Shown here piece after piece: positions 9,030 to 18,243 of a stretch of 64,000 bases of DNA. This DNA is from Candidatus Fermentithermobacillaceae bacterium (GTDB taxonomy: Bacteria; Bacillota; Sulfobacillia; Fermentithermobacillales; DUSS01), in the NCBI GenBank assembly GCA_014896535.1, contig JADBKE010000017.1:1-64000 (forward strand), read 5' to 3'. The position numbers were made by a program, and so were the translations under genes. Below the pieces are notes generated by a model. It was given only the letters and a program-made list of their open reading frames with translations. It ran no database searches and was not told the origin of the DNA. The first letter of the stretch is position 1. Each line of letters starts with the position of its first letter.

Positions 9030-9278
9030 GTGATCACCATCGAAGTGTGCCTGGGAAGCTCCTGCTTTCTGAAGGGCGCCGATGAGGTGGTACAGGCATT
9101 TCAGAAACTCGCCGAATCGCTCCCACCTGGTAAGGTCGACATCAAGGGGAGTTTCTGCATGGGCAAGTGCCAGGAAGGTGTTACGGTCAGAATAGGCGAC
9201 CGCTATTTCACGGGGATTCGAGCTTCGGATGTACCAAGGATTTTCGATGAGTTCGTCAGACAAGCGGTGTCTCCGTAA
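9030..9278 (+). CDS. Small [2Fe-2S] thioredoxin-fold ferredoxin (NuoE/HydC-like)
   Basis: 82 residues from the GTG at 9030, just after GGAGG. The start matches relatives, which begin with a strand leading into VCLGSSCFLKG. Four cysteines are spaced as in thioredoxin-like ferredoxins: two in CLGSSC and one each in FCMGKC. An ATG at 8982 would add 16 residues that look non-native. It precedes the HydS-like gene by 88 bp on the same strand and probably passes electrons or redox state to it. Such proteins often sit in [FeFe]-hydrogenase operons. Confidence 0.75.
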   Translation: MITIEVCLGSSCFLKGADEVVQAFQKLAESLPPGKVDIKGSFCMGKCQEGVTVRIGDRYFTGIRASDVPRIFDEFVRQAVSP

Positions 9279-9366
9279 CCTTCCGGCGGGAACCCACTCC
9301 TCTCGATGAGCTACTTTTCTGGATGAGCTACTTTCGGTGGTTTAAGCGGTTTAAGGAGCGGATAGG

Positions 9367-11112
9367 ATGCCCGTCATAGAAACGATAAAAGCAAGGTGCA
9401 GGGACTGTTACAAGTGTCTTAGAGAATGCCCGGTGAAAGCCATAAGGGTCAACAAAGGAGAAACTGAGAAGGACCTCTATCTAACCGTCGAAGAGGAAAT
9501 CTGCGTGTTCTGCGGCAAGTGCGTCACCGTGTGCCCGCAAAAGGCGAAACGTCCGTCGGATGACACCGGGTTCGTTAAGGCTCTCTTAAAACGAGGACCG
9601 GTGATAGCCGAGGTCGCGCCGTCGTTTATAGCTTCACTGCCCTTCGACGACGCCACGGTGTTCCCTGCTCTTCTCAGGAAGCTCGGTTTTTCCGCCGTGT
9701 GCGAGACTGCCTTCGGTGCCGAGGTCGTAGCCCGAGCTCACGCCCGCTTCTTCCAGCGCAACGGCCGGAAAGTCATCGCCACGGCATGCCCCGCAGTTGT
9801 CAATCTGGTGGAGAAACACTTCCCCGAAGTTATCCCGTATCTCGCCCCCGTAGCTTCCCCGATGATCGTCATGGGGCGGTATCTGAAGGCGATGCATCCC
9901 GGCGCCCGTGTGGTCTTCATCGGGCCCTGCGTGGCAAAGAAAGATGAGATCCGCCGGAGCGAAAATATGGACGCCGTAGATGTTGTCCTGACGTACCGTG
10001 AGGTCCTCGACTGGGCAACCAGCCTTGGCATCGAATTCGACTCCCTCCCTAAGGAACCTTTCGATCCCCCGGTGCCGGGCCGGGCGCGTCTCTTCCCCGC
10101 CGAGGGCGGCCTCTTAAGCTCCGCCCGAATCGTTGAGGACTGGATGTCTCCCCGAGTTGCTCTGGTGTCGGGTATGGATCGCTGCATGGACGCTCTCAGG
10201 CACTTCGTTAAGGGCGAACCCGGACCGGATCTCGTTGAAATGATGGCATGCGCCGGCGGCTGCCTCGCGGGTCCGGCAGTCGAAAATGGCCTCGACCTCG
10301 TATCCAGGCGAAGAAAGCTCATAGAGTATTACGCATCAGGAGGCGTCGAAACCCCGCCGGCCCTGGACGCTCAGCTGGAAGCCGAAGAGGACGTCTTCGG
10401 GCTAACCCGGGCGTCCTTTCGAAACAGGAAGCCTCATCTGGATGACGTACCAGAAGAGGAAATCCGCAGGATACTGGCGATAACCGGGAAGGTGCGACCG
10501 GAAGACGAACTCAATTGCGGTGCATGCGGATTTCCCAGCTGCCGCGAGAAAGCCAAGGCTTGTTACAGAGGTCTTGCCGACCCCACGCTGTGTATTCCGT
10601 TCATGCGTGAGAAGGCCGAGTCCATGGCAACGCTGGTCGTCGAATCCGTGCCTAACGGGATAGTCGTCATGGCCGAAGACGGAGGCATCCTGGACCTGAA
10701 CCCGGCAGCTGAAACCCTACTGGGCATATCAAGAAAAGAGGCGCTCAAGCAGGATGCCAGAAGGGTACTCGGGGACGACCTCTTCCTCAAGGTTTGGACC
10801 AACGGGGACAAGGCGATCCGCACCACCGGGGAACTGAACTCGAGGTTCGTTGAAATCACTTCGTTCTGGGAACCGGCTCAGCGGGTGGTAGTCGCGATCT
10901 TCACCGACAGAACCCGGGAACATCAGGAGTCCGAAGAGCTGAGGCGGGTTCGAGAGGAAACCGCCAGGCGGGTCGAACAGGTCATCGACCGCCAGATGAC
11001 CGTGGTTCAGAAGATCGCCGGGCTGCTCGGGGAAACGGTTGCGGAGACCAGGGGTTCACTGACCCAGCTCCTAAAGCTTATCAAGCAACCGGAAGATGAT
11101 TCCGAGAAATAA
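9367..11112 (+). CDS. HydS-like sensory [FeFe]-hydrogenase with PAS domain
   Basis: 581 residues. Two 4Fe-4S ferredoxin clusters come first (Cys11/14/17/21 and Cys46/49/52/56). An H-cluster domain follows (about 75-330), keeping its four ligands: Cys141 (ATACP), Cys188 (GPCVAKK) and Cys295 and Cys299 (MACAGGC). The usual second Cys of TSCCP and the CPGGC proline are replaced, as in the putative sensory group C enzymes rather than catalytic HydA. A further 4Fe-4S motif (Cys384/387/392/409) leads to a PAS domain (about 420-530) and a coiled C-terminus. The start follows AAGGAG. By family precedent it senses H2 or redox state and signals through the neighbouring phosphatase; catalysis is doubtful. 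Confidence 0.85.
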   Translation: MPVIETIKARCRDCYKCLRECPVKAIRVNKGETEKDLYLTVEEEICVFCGKCVTVCPQKAKRPSDDTGFVKALLKRGPVIAEVAPSFIASLPFDDATVFPALLRKLGFSAVCETAFGAEVVARAHARFFQRNGRKVIATACPAVVNLVEKHFPEVIPYLAPVASPMIVMGRYLKAMHPGARVVFIGPCVAKKDEIRRSENMDAVDVVLTYREVLDWATSLGIEFDSLPKEPFDPPVPGRARLFPAEGGLLSSARIVEDWMSPRVALVSGMDRCMDALRHFVKGEPGPDLVEMMACAGGCLAGPAVENGLDLVSRRRKLIEYYASGGVETPPALDAQLEAEEDVFGLTRASFRNRKPHLDDVPEEEIRRILAITGKVRPEDELNCGACGFPSCREKAKACYRGLADPTLCIPFMREKAESMATLVVESVPNGIVVMAEDGGILDLNPAAETLLGISRKEALKQDARRVLGDDLFLKVWTNGDKAIRTTGELNSRFVEITSFWEPAQRVVVAIFTDRTREHQESEELRRVREETARRVEQVIDRQMTVVQKIAGLLGETVAETRGSLTQLLKLIKQPEDDSEK

Positions 11113-11136
11113 ACACTGTGGTCGGAAGACTGGTAG

Positions 11137-11187
11137 GGCTCGGTACAGAATACGGCTCGGCACAGAATACGGCTCAGCACAAAAGAG
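11137..11187 (+). repeat. Three tandem copies of a 17-bp unit
   Basis: GGCTCGGTACAGAATAC is followed directly by GGCTCGGCACAGAATAC and a third, decayed copy GGCTCAGCACAAAAGAG. It lies in the 276-bp gap between the HydS-like gene and the phosphatase gene. It could be slippage or a set of binding sites. Confidence 0.7.
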
Positions 11188-11388
11188 TGCTCGCCGAGGG
11201 AGAACTGCCGGGGTATCTCGAGTCCTACTTCTGACACTTTAGAAGATCGTCGGCAATATCTTTTGTGTATGCGCACGGCCAACAAATTCGGGAGCTTTAA
11301 CTTTCCATCAAAAATGGCAGCGCAGAGCGCGGTTTCCCTCCGCCCGAGGACGGGCCGAGGATGGGCAAGGAAAGGAGCGCGGAAATAG

Positions 11389-12579
11389 ATGGCATTGGCC
11401 GCGGTGAGGTGTAAGGAGGCGCCCGCGGGATCGGTTAAGCTCGACGTGGGCTTTGCGGTCCTCGCAAAGCACGGAGAAGACCTACCTGGCGACTCGGTGG
11501 AGGTGGTCAGGGAAGGTTCTTCGCTTATAGTGGCCTTGTCCGACGGTTTGGGAAGCGGCGTTAAAGCTAACATCTTGTCGGGCCTCACGGCCAAGCTGTC
11601 GGTCGGCATGCTGAAATACAAGTGCGACCTCGACGAAGTCGTCGATTGCCTGGCCAGGACCCTGCCGGTATGCGAAGTCAGGAAGATCGCCTATTCCACT
11701 TTCAGTGTGCTTCGGGCATCCGAATCGGGAGACGCATATCTCGCCGAGTACGACAATCCTCCCGCCTTCTTCGGAAAGGGTCGAGAGCTCCTTCCCCTCG
11801 AGAGGTCCAGGCGCACGGTAAGCGGCCGCACGATAAGCGAGGCCAGGTTCAATCTGGAGCCAGACTCGTGGGTGGTTATGGTGACGGACGGGGTGATCCA
11901 TGCGGGCCTCGGGAACGTGTGGAACCTGGGATGGTCCTGGGAACGGGTGGGACAGTACTTATCCAGGACGGTCCCGGCTTTCGTCACAGCTCAGGAGGCC
12001 GCCGACGACCTGGCCGAGGTCACGCGCCGGCTTTATCAAGGCAAGCCCGGGGACGACGCGGCGATCGTCGTCATCAAATCCAGGCGGCCCCGGTTCCTGA
12101 CGATGATGGTTGGTCTCCCCAAGAAGAGGGAGAACGACGCGCAGGTTGTGCGTTACCTCATGGAATCTCCGGGCAAAAAGGTCGTGTGCGGCGGATCGAC
12201 CAGCCAGGTAGTGGCAAGAGAACTAGGACGCGAACTTACGGTGAACCTCGCATCGATGAAAAAAGGAGTGCCTCCCACCGGATTCATCGAAGGCATCGAT
12301 CTGGTGACGGAAGGCACTCTCACACTGGAGAGGACTCTGTCGTACCTCAGACAAGGGCTCCCACGCAGCGAATTCGTGTACCAGGCTGACGGGGCTTCCC
12401 GGCTCACCAGCTTACTGCTGGAATCAGACGACATCCTCATCCTGCTGGGTTCAGCGATCAACCCGGCACACCAGAGTCCCGATCTGCCCGTAACCCTTCA
12501 ACTCAAGCCGAAAATGATCGAGGAGATCAGCAGAATTCTCGAGGCCCTCGGGAAAAAAGTTACCATCGTGCGCGTATAA
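11389..12579 (+). CDS. SpoIIE/PP2C-type protein phosphatase
   Basis: 396 residues, started by ATG after AAAGGAG. The N-terminal two-thirds (about 15-235) is a PP2C/SpoIIE fold with the metal-binding aspartates in ALSDGLGSG, VMVTDGV and GKPGDDAA. The C-terminal part (about 240-396) has an alpha/beta pattern (KKVVCGGSTSQVVAREL) typical of proteins that pair with HydS-like hydrogenases. It presumably removes phosphate from serine or threonine of a partner in response to the upstream sensor. The partner is not in the window. It converges on hydA, with 150 bp between the stops. Confidence 0.8.
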   Translation: MALAAVRCKEAPAGSVKLDVGFAVLAKHGEDLPGDSVEVVREGSSLIVALSDGLGSGVKANILSGLTAKLSVGMLKYKCDLDEVVDCLARTLPVCEVRKIAYSTFSVLRASESGDAYLAEYDNPPAFFGKGRELLPLERSRRTVSGRTISEARFNLEPDSWVVMVTDGVIHAGLGNVWNLGWSWERVGQYLSRTVPAFVTAQEAADDLAEVTRRLYQGKPGDDAAIVVIKSRRPRFLTMMVGLPKKRENDAQVVRYLMESPGKKVVCGGSTSQVVARELGRELTVNLASMKKGVPPTGFIEGIDLVTEGTLTLERTLSYLRQGLPRSEFVYQADGASRLTSLLLESDDILILLGSAINPAHQSPDLPVTLQLKPKMIEEISRILEALGKKVTIVRV

Positions 12580-12729
12580 AGGCGCATGGCGCCTCGGGCT
12601 GCCGATTCCTCGAGGGTCTGAACACACGGATTCCGGTTTCCGACGCACTTAACGCACCGCCTCGGAAAGTCGCGGTGCAGGCGGGACCTATCCGCAACAT
12701 CCGCGTCCGGACCGCAAGAGCTCCGCAGA

Positions 12730-14532
12730 TTACGTGGCAGCTACAGCCAGGACCCTCCTGGATCTGGCCTGTATACCCCATGACCTTTGATCGGTATGGA
12801 GGAGTTTTTCGGAAATTTCTCCTCCGGGAGTCTTGAGGAACTTATCGTAAAGCTCCACTACAGCCGGGTTCTCGTGGGCGAACCTGACCGCCGCCTCGTC
12901 ATCGATACGGTAAAGGATCTCGGCCCTGAATCTGGCCTCGGGATTGTATTCGAATCCCTGCGCATACGGCTGGCCGCCTCCGCCGGCGCATCCTCCGGGG
13001 CACGCCATCACTTCGACGAAGTCATAAGCGGCGCGCTTCGCCTTGATGTCTTCCAAAAGCGTCCTGGCGTTCCCCAGACCGTGCACGACTGCAACTCTCA
13101 GAGTCTTCCCTGCGATATCAAACTCTGCTTCCCTCCTGCCCCCTGTACCGCGTACGACTCTGAATGCGTCCAGAGGAGGATTCTTCCCGGTGGCCAGGTA
13201 ATATGCCGTCCTCAGAGCGGCTTCCATCACGCCTCCGGTGCTTCCGAAGATCACACCGGCCCCGGACGCCAGTCCCAGAGGAGCGTCAAAGTCCATCTCG
13301 GGGAGATTCTCTACCCTCACGCCTTCTTCCATGATGAGCGAACATATTTCCCTGGTTGTGAGCGTCAGGTCCACATCCCGAAAGCCGCTGGAGTTCATCA
13401 CGTCGAGGGATGCTTCGTATTTCTTGGCGGTGCACGGCATCAGCGAAAGGACTTTTACATCCCCGGCCCCGATGCCCATGCTCTGCGCCCAGTAAGTCTT
13501 GGCAAGGGCACCGAAAATCTGCTGGGGAGATTTGGCACTGGACAGGCACGGAAGGAACTCGGGATATTCCGCTCCGAGGAACCTGACCCAGGCCGGGCAA
13601 CAGGACGTAAACATCGGCATTCGGCGGCCATTCGAACCACCGTGCGATCGCTGACCGTCCACCACACCTATTCTGCGAAGGAGCTCCGCCGCCTCTTCCA
13701 TGACTGTGACATCCGCAGCAAAACAGGTATCAAACACCAGGTCAAAGCCTAGGTGCTTCAACGCGGCCACGAGCCTTCCCGGGGTGGCGATGCTCCGGGG
13801 AAGGCCGAGCGCTTCGCCCCAGGACGCTCTCACCGCGGGTGCCACCTGGGTCACAATCCGCTTTCCCTGCTTTCTGAAGTTCAAAAGCTCCCAGGCAGCA
13901 TCCCGGTCGTCCTTCTCCGAGAGGGCGCCTACCGGGCAACTTACGACGCACTGTCCGCAATAAGTACAAGCCGTGTGAGCTAAGGGTGCACCTCCCTCGG
14001 GAACAACTTGGGTATGGCCCCCCGCCCCTGCGATCGTCCAGATGCCCATGGACTGAACCCGGTCACACACGCTTACGCAGCGATAGCACAGAATGCATTT
14101 GCGCGGGTCCTTGACCAGCGAAGGACTTGACGTGTCCGGTTCTCCTTGCGGAGTCGAAGAGCGATACTTCTGAGTCCTGACGCCGAGCTTTTCGGCCAAG
14201 CTTTGAAGATCGCACTTGCCGTTCCGCGGACAGGTCGGGCAGTTACAGTCGTGCTCGGAGAGCAGGAGCTCCACCACAGTTCGCCTGGCTTCCCTCACCC
14301 TCGGGCTGGCCGTGAGCACGGACATACCATCCCGGACCGTGGTGTTGCAGGCTGTCACGAGTTTTTCGACACCCTCTATTTCCACTACGCATACGCGACA
14401 GGCACCCACCTCGTTGATGCCTTTGAGGTGACACAGCGTGGGTATGCGAAACCCCGCTTTTGTCGCCGCCTCCAGGATAGTGGACTCGGGCGATGCCGTG
14501 ACTTCTTTCCCATCGATGGTTATCTTGACCAC
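12730..14532 (-). CDS. hydA: [FeFe]-hydrogenase catalytic subunit (NAD(P)-linked type)
   Basis: 600 residues from the GTG at 14532, eight bases after GGAGG; the longer frame from 14589 has no such site. Domains: an N-terminal [2Fe-2S] NuoG-like ferredoxin (Cys34/45/48/62), a His-Cys3 cluster (EHDCNCPTC), two 4Fe-4S clusters (CILCYRCVSVC, CTYCGQCVVSC) and the H-cluster with full catalytic motifs FTSCCPAW, LMPCTAKK and VMACPGGCAGGGG. It therefore makes or uses H2, with electrons from its redox partner. The gene overlaps the end of hydB by 13 bp, so the two are translated together. It lies opposite the HydS-like sensor, which probably regulates it. Confidence 0.93.
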   Translation of the reverse strand: MVKITIDGKEVTASPESTILEAATKAGFRIPTLCHLKGINEVGACRVCVVEIEGVEKLVTACNTTVRDGMSVLTASPRVREARRTVVELLLSEHDCNCPTCPRNGKCDLQSLAEKLGVRTQKYRSSTPQGEPDTSSPSLVKDPRKCILCYRCVSVCDRVQSMGIWTIAGAGGHTQVVPEGGAPLAHTACTYCGQCVVSCPVGALSEKDDRDAAWELLNFRKQGKRIVTQVAPAVRASWGEALGLPRSIATPGRLVAALKHLGFDLVFDTCFAADVTVMEEAAELLRRIGVVDGQRSHGGSNGRRMPMFTSCCPAWVRFLGAEYPEFLPCLSSAKSPQQIFGALAKTYWAQSMGIGAGDVKVLSLMPCTAKKYEASLDVMNSSGFRDVDLTLTTREICSLIMEEGVRVENLPEMDFDAPLGLASGAGVIFGSTGGVMEAALRTAYYLATGKNPPLDAFRVVRGTGGRREAEFDIAGKTLRVAVVHGLGNARTLLEDIKAKRAAYDFVEVMACPGGCAGGGGQPYAQGFEYNPEARFRAEILYRIDDEAAVRFAHENPAVVELYDKFLKTPGGEISEKLLHTDQRSWGIQARSRRVLAVAAT

Positions 14533-16361
14533 GCGTACCACCTCCCGCTCCTCAAGGGAGCACAGCCGTAGTGATCGCACCTGAGACATCTCTGCGCTTC
14601 TCTGAGGGCTTCCTCCGCGGACATGCCTTTCTCCACCATCCTGAAGTCTCTCACTCTGGTCAGCGGCGACCGCTCTTTCAGCTCAACGCGTCCTGATGGC
14701 ATCATGTCGGAAGGCCTTGCCGGCGGAATGGCATGTCGAGCGGTCTCCACCGGTTCTCCTCCGAGGTACGTGTGGATATTTAAAGCGGCTGTCTTGCCGT
14801 GGCCGATGGCCCTTACAGCTGTGGCCGGGCCGCTTACACAGTCGCCTCCCGCGAAAACCCCGGGCATACCGGGGACGCTGAGATCTTCTCGGGCGACCAA
14901 GAGGTCCCTATTCGTGGGGATCCCTTCCTCTCTAAACCGCGCGGATTGGGATGACTGACCGATCGCCACTACTATCATGTCGCACTCGACGGTCTCATCC
15001 GGTCTTCCCGAGGGAACCGGCTTGGGCCTACCTGAGTCATCGATGGGGCCAGCCACCATCGGCCTTATCACCAAGCCGGTGACCGCACCCTTGTCGTTCC
15101 GGGTTACACGGACGGGCGCGGCGAGGTCGATCAGGTCCACCCCTTCCTCCAGCGCGCCGGTTATTTCTTTAGGATCGGCGGGCATGTCTTCCCTCCGGCG
15201 CCTGTACACCAGCTTCACCTCGCGAGCACCGAGACGAACCGCCGTCCTGGCGGCATCCATGGCTACGTTTCCGCCGCCCACGACCGCAACGGTCTTTCCC
15301 CGAAGCACCGGCAGGGGGCCCGAGATAACCTGGCGGAGGAACGAAACGGCGGAGACCACATCAGGCCCCTCTTCTCCTTCGATTCCGAGTTTGCGGTCTT
15401 CGTGGCAGCCAATCGCGAGGAAAACCGCATCGTATTCCCGCCGCAAACCTTCGATGGAGGCATCCTTCCCTACCTCAAAAGAGGTCTTTACCGGGATCCC
15501 CAGACTCAGTATCATCTCGATTTCCTTATCCAAAAGCGCTTTGGGCAGGCGATATTCGGGGACTCCGTATCGAAGCATCCCGCCCAACTTCGGATACTTC
15601 TCGAATATGGTCACATCGTGCCCCCAAAGAGCCAGGTAATATGCGCAGGTAAGACCGGCGGGGCCGCCTCCCACCACAGCTACTTTTTTCCCCGTGGGCG
15701 GCAGCGGCTCCGGTAGAGGGACGTCGCCCGAAGCTTCTACCGCATAGCGCTTCAGTCCTCTGATGTTGACGGCATCGTCAAGCATGCGTCTCCTGCAGTG
15801 AGCTTCACAAGGATGATCGCAAATGAGGGCACAAACTGTGGGAAGCGGGTTAGCTTCTCTTATGAGCGCCACCGCTTCTTTGGGTTTCCCTTCGCGGATC
15901 AGGGCTATGTACCCCGGTACGTTCACCCCGGCAGGGCAAGCTGACTGGCACGGAATGGGACCCGCGAAGATACCGACGCACCTGGATTCCACCGCATGGG
16001 ATTGGAAATCGTCCAGGAACTCGTCAAGGTTTCTGAGAACCATTGAACCGGCATGGACTCCGAGGACGCAGTCGGATGTGTCCCGGACGGTTCTGGCCGT
16101 CGCCTCCAGCGTGGATAGAAGAGCCGGATCGCCCCGCCCCTCGATCAGGTCCGATATGATGTCGGCCATCTTTCCCAGACCGATACGGCAGGGCACACAC
16201 TTACCGCAGCTCTGAGCATGACACAGCCGCAGAAACACGAGGGTCATCTCTACCGGACAGATGCCCGCAGGTGCCAGGGCAATCCGGTGCTGCATGCTGT
16301 TCATCATTTCAGCTACGACCGACTCCATCTTATCGGGAGACGGCGCACGTACGTAGCTCAA
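14520..16361 (-). CDS. HydB-type NuoF C-terminal domain fused to GltD-like NAD(P)H oxidoreductase
   Basis: About 613 residues. A TTG at 16361, ten bases after AGAGGAG, is the best-supported start; an ATG at 16388 lacks a site. The first 130 residues are the NuoF C-terminal 4Fe-4S domain (CGKCVPCRIG). Then comes the GltD fold: an N-terminal cysteine-rich helical part (CQSACPAG, CDHPCEAHC), the FAD loop VAVVGGGPAGL, a second dinucleotide loop VAVVGGGNVAMD and the closing VFAGGD. The FMN/NADH-binding half of NuoF is missing, so the GltD part must bind the pyridine nucleotide, perhaps NADPH. It would shuttle electrons between NAD(P)H and HydA. The domain order is seen directly; the cofactor choice is inferred. 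Confidence 0.85.
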   Translation of the reverse strand: MSYVRAPSPDKMESVVAEMMNSMQHRIALAPAGICPVEMTLVFLRLCHAQSCGKCVPCRIGLGKMADIISDLIEGRGDPALLSTLEATARTVRDTSDCVLGVHAGSMVLRNLDEFLDDFQSHAVESRCVGIFAGPIPCQSACPAGVNVPGYIALIREGKPKEAVALIREANPLPTVCALICDHPCEAHCRRRMLDDAVNIRGLKRYAVEASGDVPLPEPLPPTGKKVAVVGGGPAGLTCAYYLALWGHDVTIFEKYPKLGGMLRYGVPEYRLPKALLDKEIEMILSLGIPVKTSFEVGKDASIEGLRREYDAVFLAIGCHEDRKLGIEGEEGPDVVSAVSFLRQVISGPLPVLRGKTVAVVGGGNVAMDAARTAVRLGAREVKLVYRRRREDMPADPKEITGALEEGVDLIDLAAPVRVTRNDKGAVTGLVIRPMVAGPIDDSGRPKPVPSGRPDETVECDMIVVAIGQSSQSARFREEGIPTNRDLLVAREDLSVPGMPGVFAGGDCVSGPATAVRAIGHGKTAALNIHTYLGGEPVETARHAIPPARPSDMMPSGRVELKERSPLTRVRDFRMVEKGMSAEEALREAQRCLRCDHYGCAPLRSGRWYAWSR

Positions 16362-16510
16362 ACGGTCACAACTCCTCTCTGTATGCATCCTCGCATACTC
16401 GTGAATGTGGGTACTATCCTAACGTCATTATATGCTCACACGTATCAGGGCGCAAGGGGTTGACTAAGTTCAGGTGCACGTGAGTCAGATAGACAGCAAA
16501 AGAGTGCGGG

Positions 16511-16697
16511 GACTATCCTAGGTTTGGCAAAGAAAGGAGGTCCCCGGGTGGAGAAGATTGCCGCATCCCGGGCCAGAAGTCTTGAGCAAAAGGTGCCGAT
16601 GAGACCGGGGCTCAAGCGTTGGACAAGCGGGGCGTATAATCCGCTACGGGCACACCAAAGCCTAGGGTATACTGGTGCGTCGCATGACCCTAAGTAG
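16511..16697 (+). mobile_element. Insertion-element remnant A with internally deleted transposase ORF
   Basis: It begins with a 32-bp sequence (16511-16542) found again unchanged at 19888-19919. After AAAGGAGG, a GTG at 16548 opens a 49-codon frame ending at 16697. Its first 15 codons match those of the other copy, and its end (AYNPLRAHQSLGY) looks like the extreme C-terminus of an IS3/IS481-type DDE transposase. The whole catalytic core is missing, so this is a deletion derivative of a once larger element. Confidence 0.6.
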
Positions 16698-16721
16698 TGC
16701 AAGAGGGCCGGCCCACGCGGA

Positions 16722-16757
16722 GATGGGCAACCTCTTGAAGGTTGCCCATCTTTTATG
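16722..16757 (+). terminator. Rho-independent terminator
   Basis: A perfect stem of at least eleven pairs (GATGGGCAACC with GGTTGCCCATC) and a small loop, followed by TTTTA, reading on the plus strand. The only plus-strand gene just upstream is remnant A, so it may be the element's own terminator. It may also shield the minus-strand membrane operon from read-through. Confidence 0.8.
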
Positions 16758-16787
16758 CTATCCACACGGCACTTTTATGAGGGAAGA

Positions 16788-17390
16788 CTAGGCACCAAGC
16801 CCGAGCCACTTCAGGAAGATGAACTGGAACCTCCCTATCGCAGCGGATATTCGTCCCATTACCGTATTGCCGAAAGCTGCTCCGAAAGCTGCCATCATAA
16901 AGTACCGGCCAAGTTTCGGGATAAAGGCAGCTTTCCCTTTGAATTCGTACGTCAAAAAGAAGTAGCTCAGAGAAAAAACAGTGCCCAGGAAAATGACCAG
17001 CTTGTCGAAACTACGGAGATTAACGAAGGTAGCGGCGACCTGAGCAACGATCTGGCTCTCAATTGCACCACGCATAGCGACGCCAGCACTCGTCCCCATC
17101 ATCAGCGCTAAGGGCCACCTGTTCAGCCACGAAATCGACGAGAAGTACCTGGTGTACAACAGCACGCCGAATATCATTGGGACGACCAGCAAATATTTGC
17201 CACCGATAAAGGGCGCCCAACCGGACGACTTAAAAGTCTGCACTCCTACCACAACCGCGTGCCCTGTAGCAGCTCCGACGAAAATGTGTTCGACTATGCT
17301 GTACGCTATGTTGTCCTTATACAGTATCGAGTATATGGCGATTGCGAAAAGCGCCCCTATCCAGACACCGATCTCAGGGGAGATATTCAC
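16788..17390 (-). CDS. Uncharacterised polytopic membrane protein (operon gene 4)
   Basis: 200 residues with about six hydrophobic segments (around 8-25, 35-55, 65-82, 95-112, 130-148, 165-182). No catalytic or binding motif is recognised. Its start codon overlaps the stop of the upstream gene by four bases (ATGA), which implies translational coupling. It is the last gene of a compact four-gene operon of membrane proteins. The family is unknown to me. Confidence 0.7.
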   Translation of the reverse strand: MNISPEIGVWIGALFAIAIYSILYKDNIAYSIVEHIFVGAATGHAVVVGVQTFKSSGWAPFIGGKYLLVVPMIFGVLLYTRYFSSISWLNRWPLALMMGTSAGVAMRGAIESQIVAQVAATFVNLRSFDKLVIFLGTVFSLSYFFLTYEFKGKAAFIPKLGRYFMMAAFGAAFGNTVMGRISAAIGRFQFIFLKWLGLGA

Positions 17391-18232
17391 CGCTTTTCAC
17401 CTCCGTTCGACCGACGGCGAGCAAACACCATACCGATGTTCCCGAGTAACACAAATAGGACGATGAGAACGTGGCCCATGGATTGAGCATCCATGCCTCT
17501 CGTAGCGTCACCCTTGATTCCCACTAGCTTCTCGTACTCGGCAGCCGCCCTGAGGCCAGACAGAACTCCTTTGACTTGGCCCGCGTCGAGGTAGGGCATG
17601 TTGTTGGCCGCCAACACGCCAGTGCAGCCTATGACGAAAGGCGTGCCGTACGCCATCACGGACTGCCTCACCCATTCGTGAGTCCCTGTTCCGCCTGTCG
17701 GACCATCGTTCAGCGTCATGGCCATAGAGAAACTGGCCATGCTCTTAATCTCCTGCATTAACGGCAAAGACGATATGTCGTTTCCGTACCAGTCCTTGGT
17801 GAATATCGAGGACGGATCCCTGGCAAACGCCGCTAACGTTGACTCGCCTCCCGCATAGTAGCCAAGATTCACGTAGTCCAGCCCGTATTCGTACCCCAGG
17901 TCTTTCAATACCTTGAGACATTCGTCGGCGAACATCGGCCCGACCGGGTAGGATGCGATGGTCACAACTCTAATCCTCTTTGCGGCAAAATGCCGGAACA
18001 GCGCCTTAGCTTGCGGACTCAGTTCTATCTCGTCACCAGGCTCGTAATCGAAGCCGATAAGCGCTATGGACCCTGCGGGCAGGCTCTCTACGAAATCGTA
18101 AGTCTTCCGCACAGGAGGAGTAATGCTGACCTCGAGTCCCAGCGGCCATATCGTCGGTATCGCGATGGCAAGGGCCATGAGGAGATAGAACACCCGCTTA
18201 TCGAGATTTTGAAGCTTTTCAAAGATCCTCAT
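17387..18232 (-). CDS. Uncharacterised membrane-anchored protein (operon gene 3)
   Basis: 281 residues with a membrane helix near residues 15-33, a large soluble domain (about 35-245) and a second helix near 250-270 followed by a basic tail (RRRSNGGEKR). The soluble part has an alternating strand-helix pattern (IALIGFDYEPGDEIELSPQA, IRVVTIASYPVGP) like a Rossmann or class-I glutamine-amidotransferase-like fold, but no known active site. It lies between two all-helical membrane proteins with 4-bp overlap and 11-bp spacing, so it is likely a subunit of the same complex, with its main domain probably outside the cytoplasm. Confidence 0.7.
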   Translation of the reverse strand: MRIFEKLQNLDKRVFYLLMALAIAIPTIWPLGLEVSITPPVRKTYDFVESLPAGSIALIGFDYEPGDEIELSPQAKALFRHFAAKRIRVVTIASYPVGPMFADECLKVLKDLGYEYGLDYVNLGYYAGGESTLAAFARDPSSIFTKDWYGNDISSLPLMQEIKSMASFSMAMTLNDGPTGGTGTHEWVRQSVMAYGTPFVIGCTGVLAANNMPYLDAGQVKGVLSGLRAAAEYEKLVGIKGDATRGMDAQSMGHVLIVLFVLLGNIGMVFARRRSNGGEKR

Positions 18233-18243
18233 CTATCTCCCCC

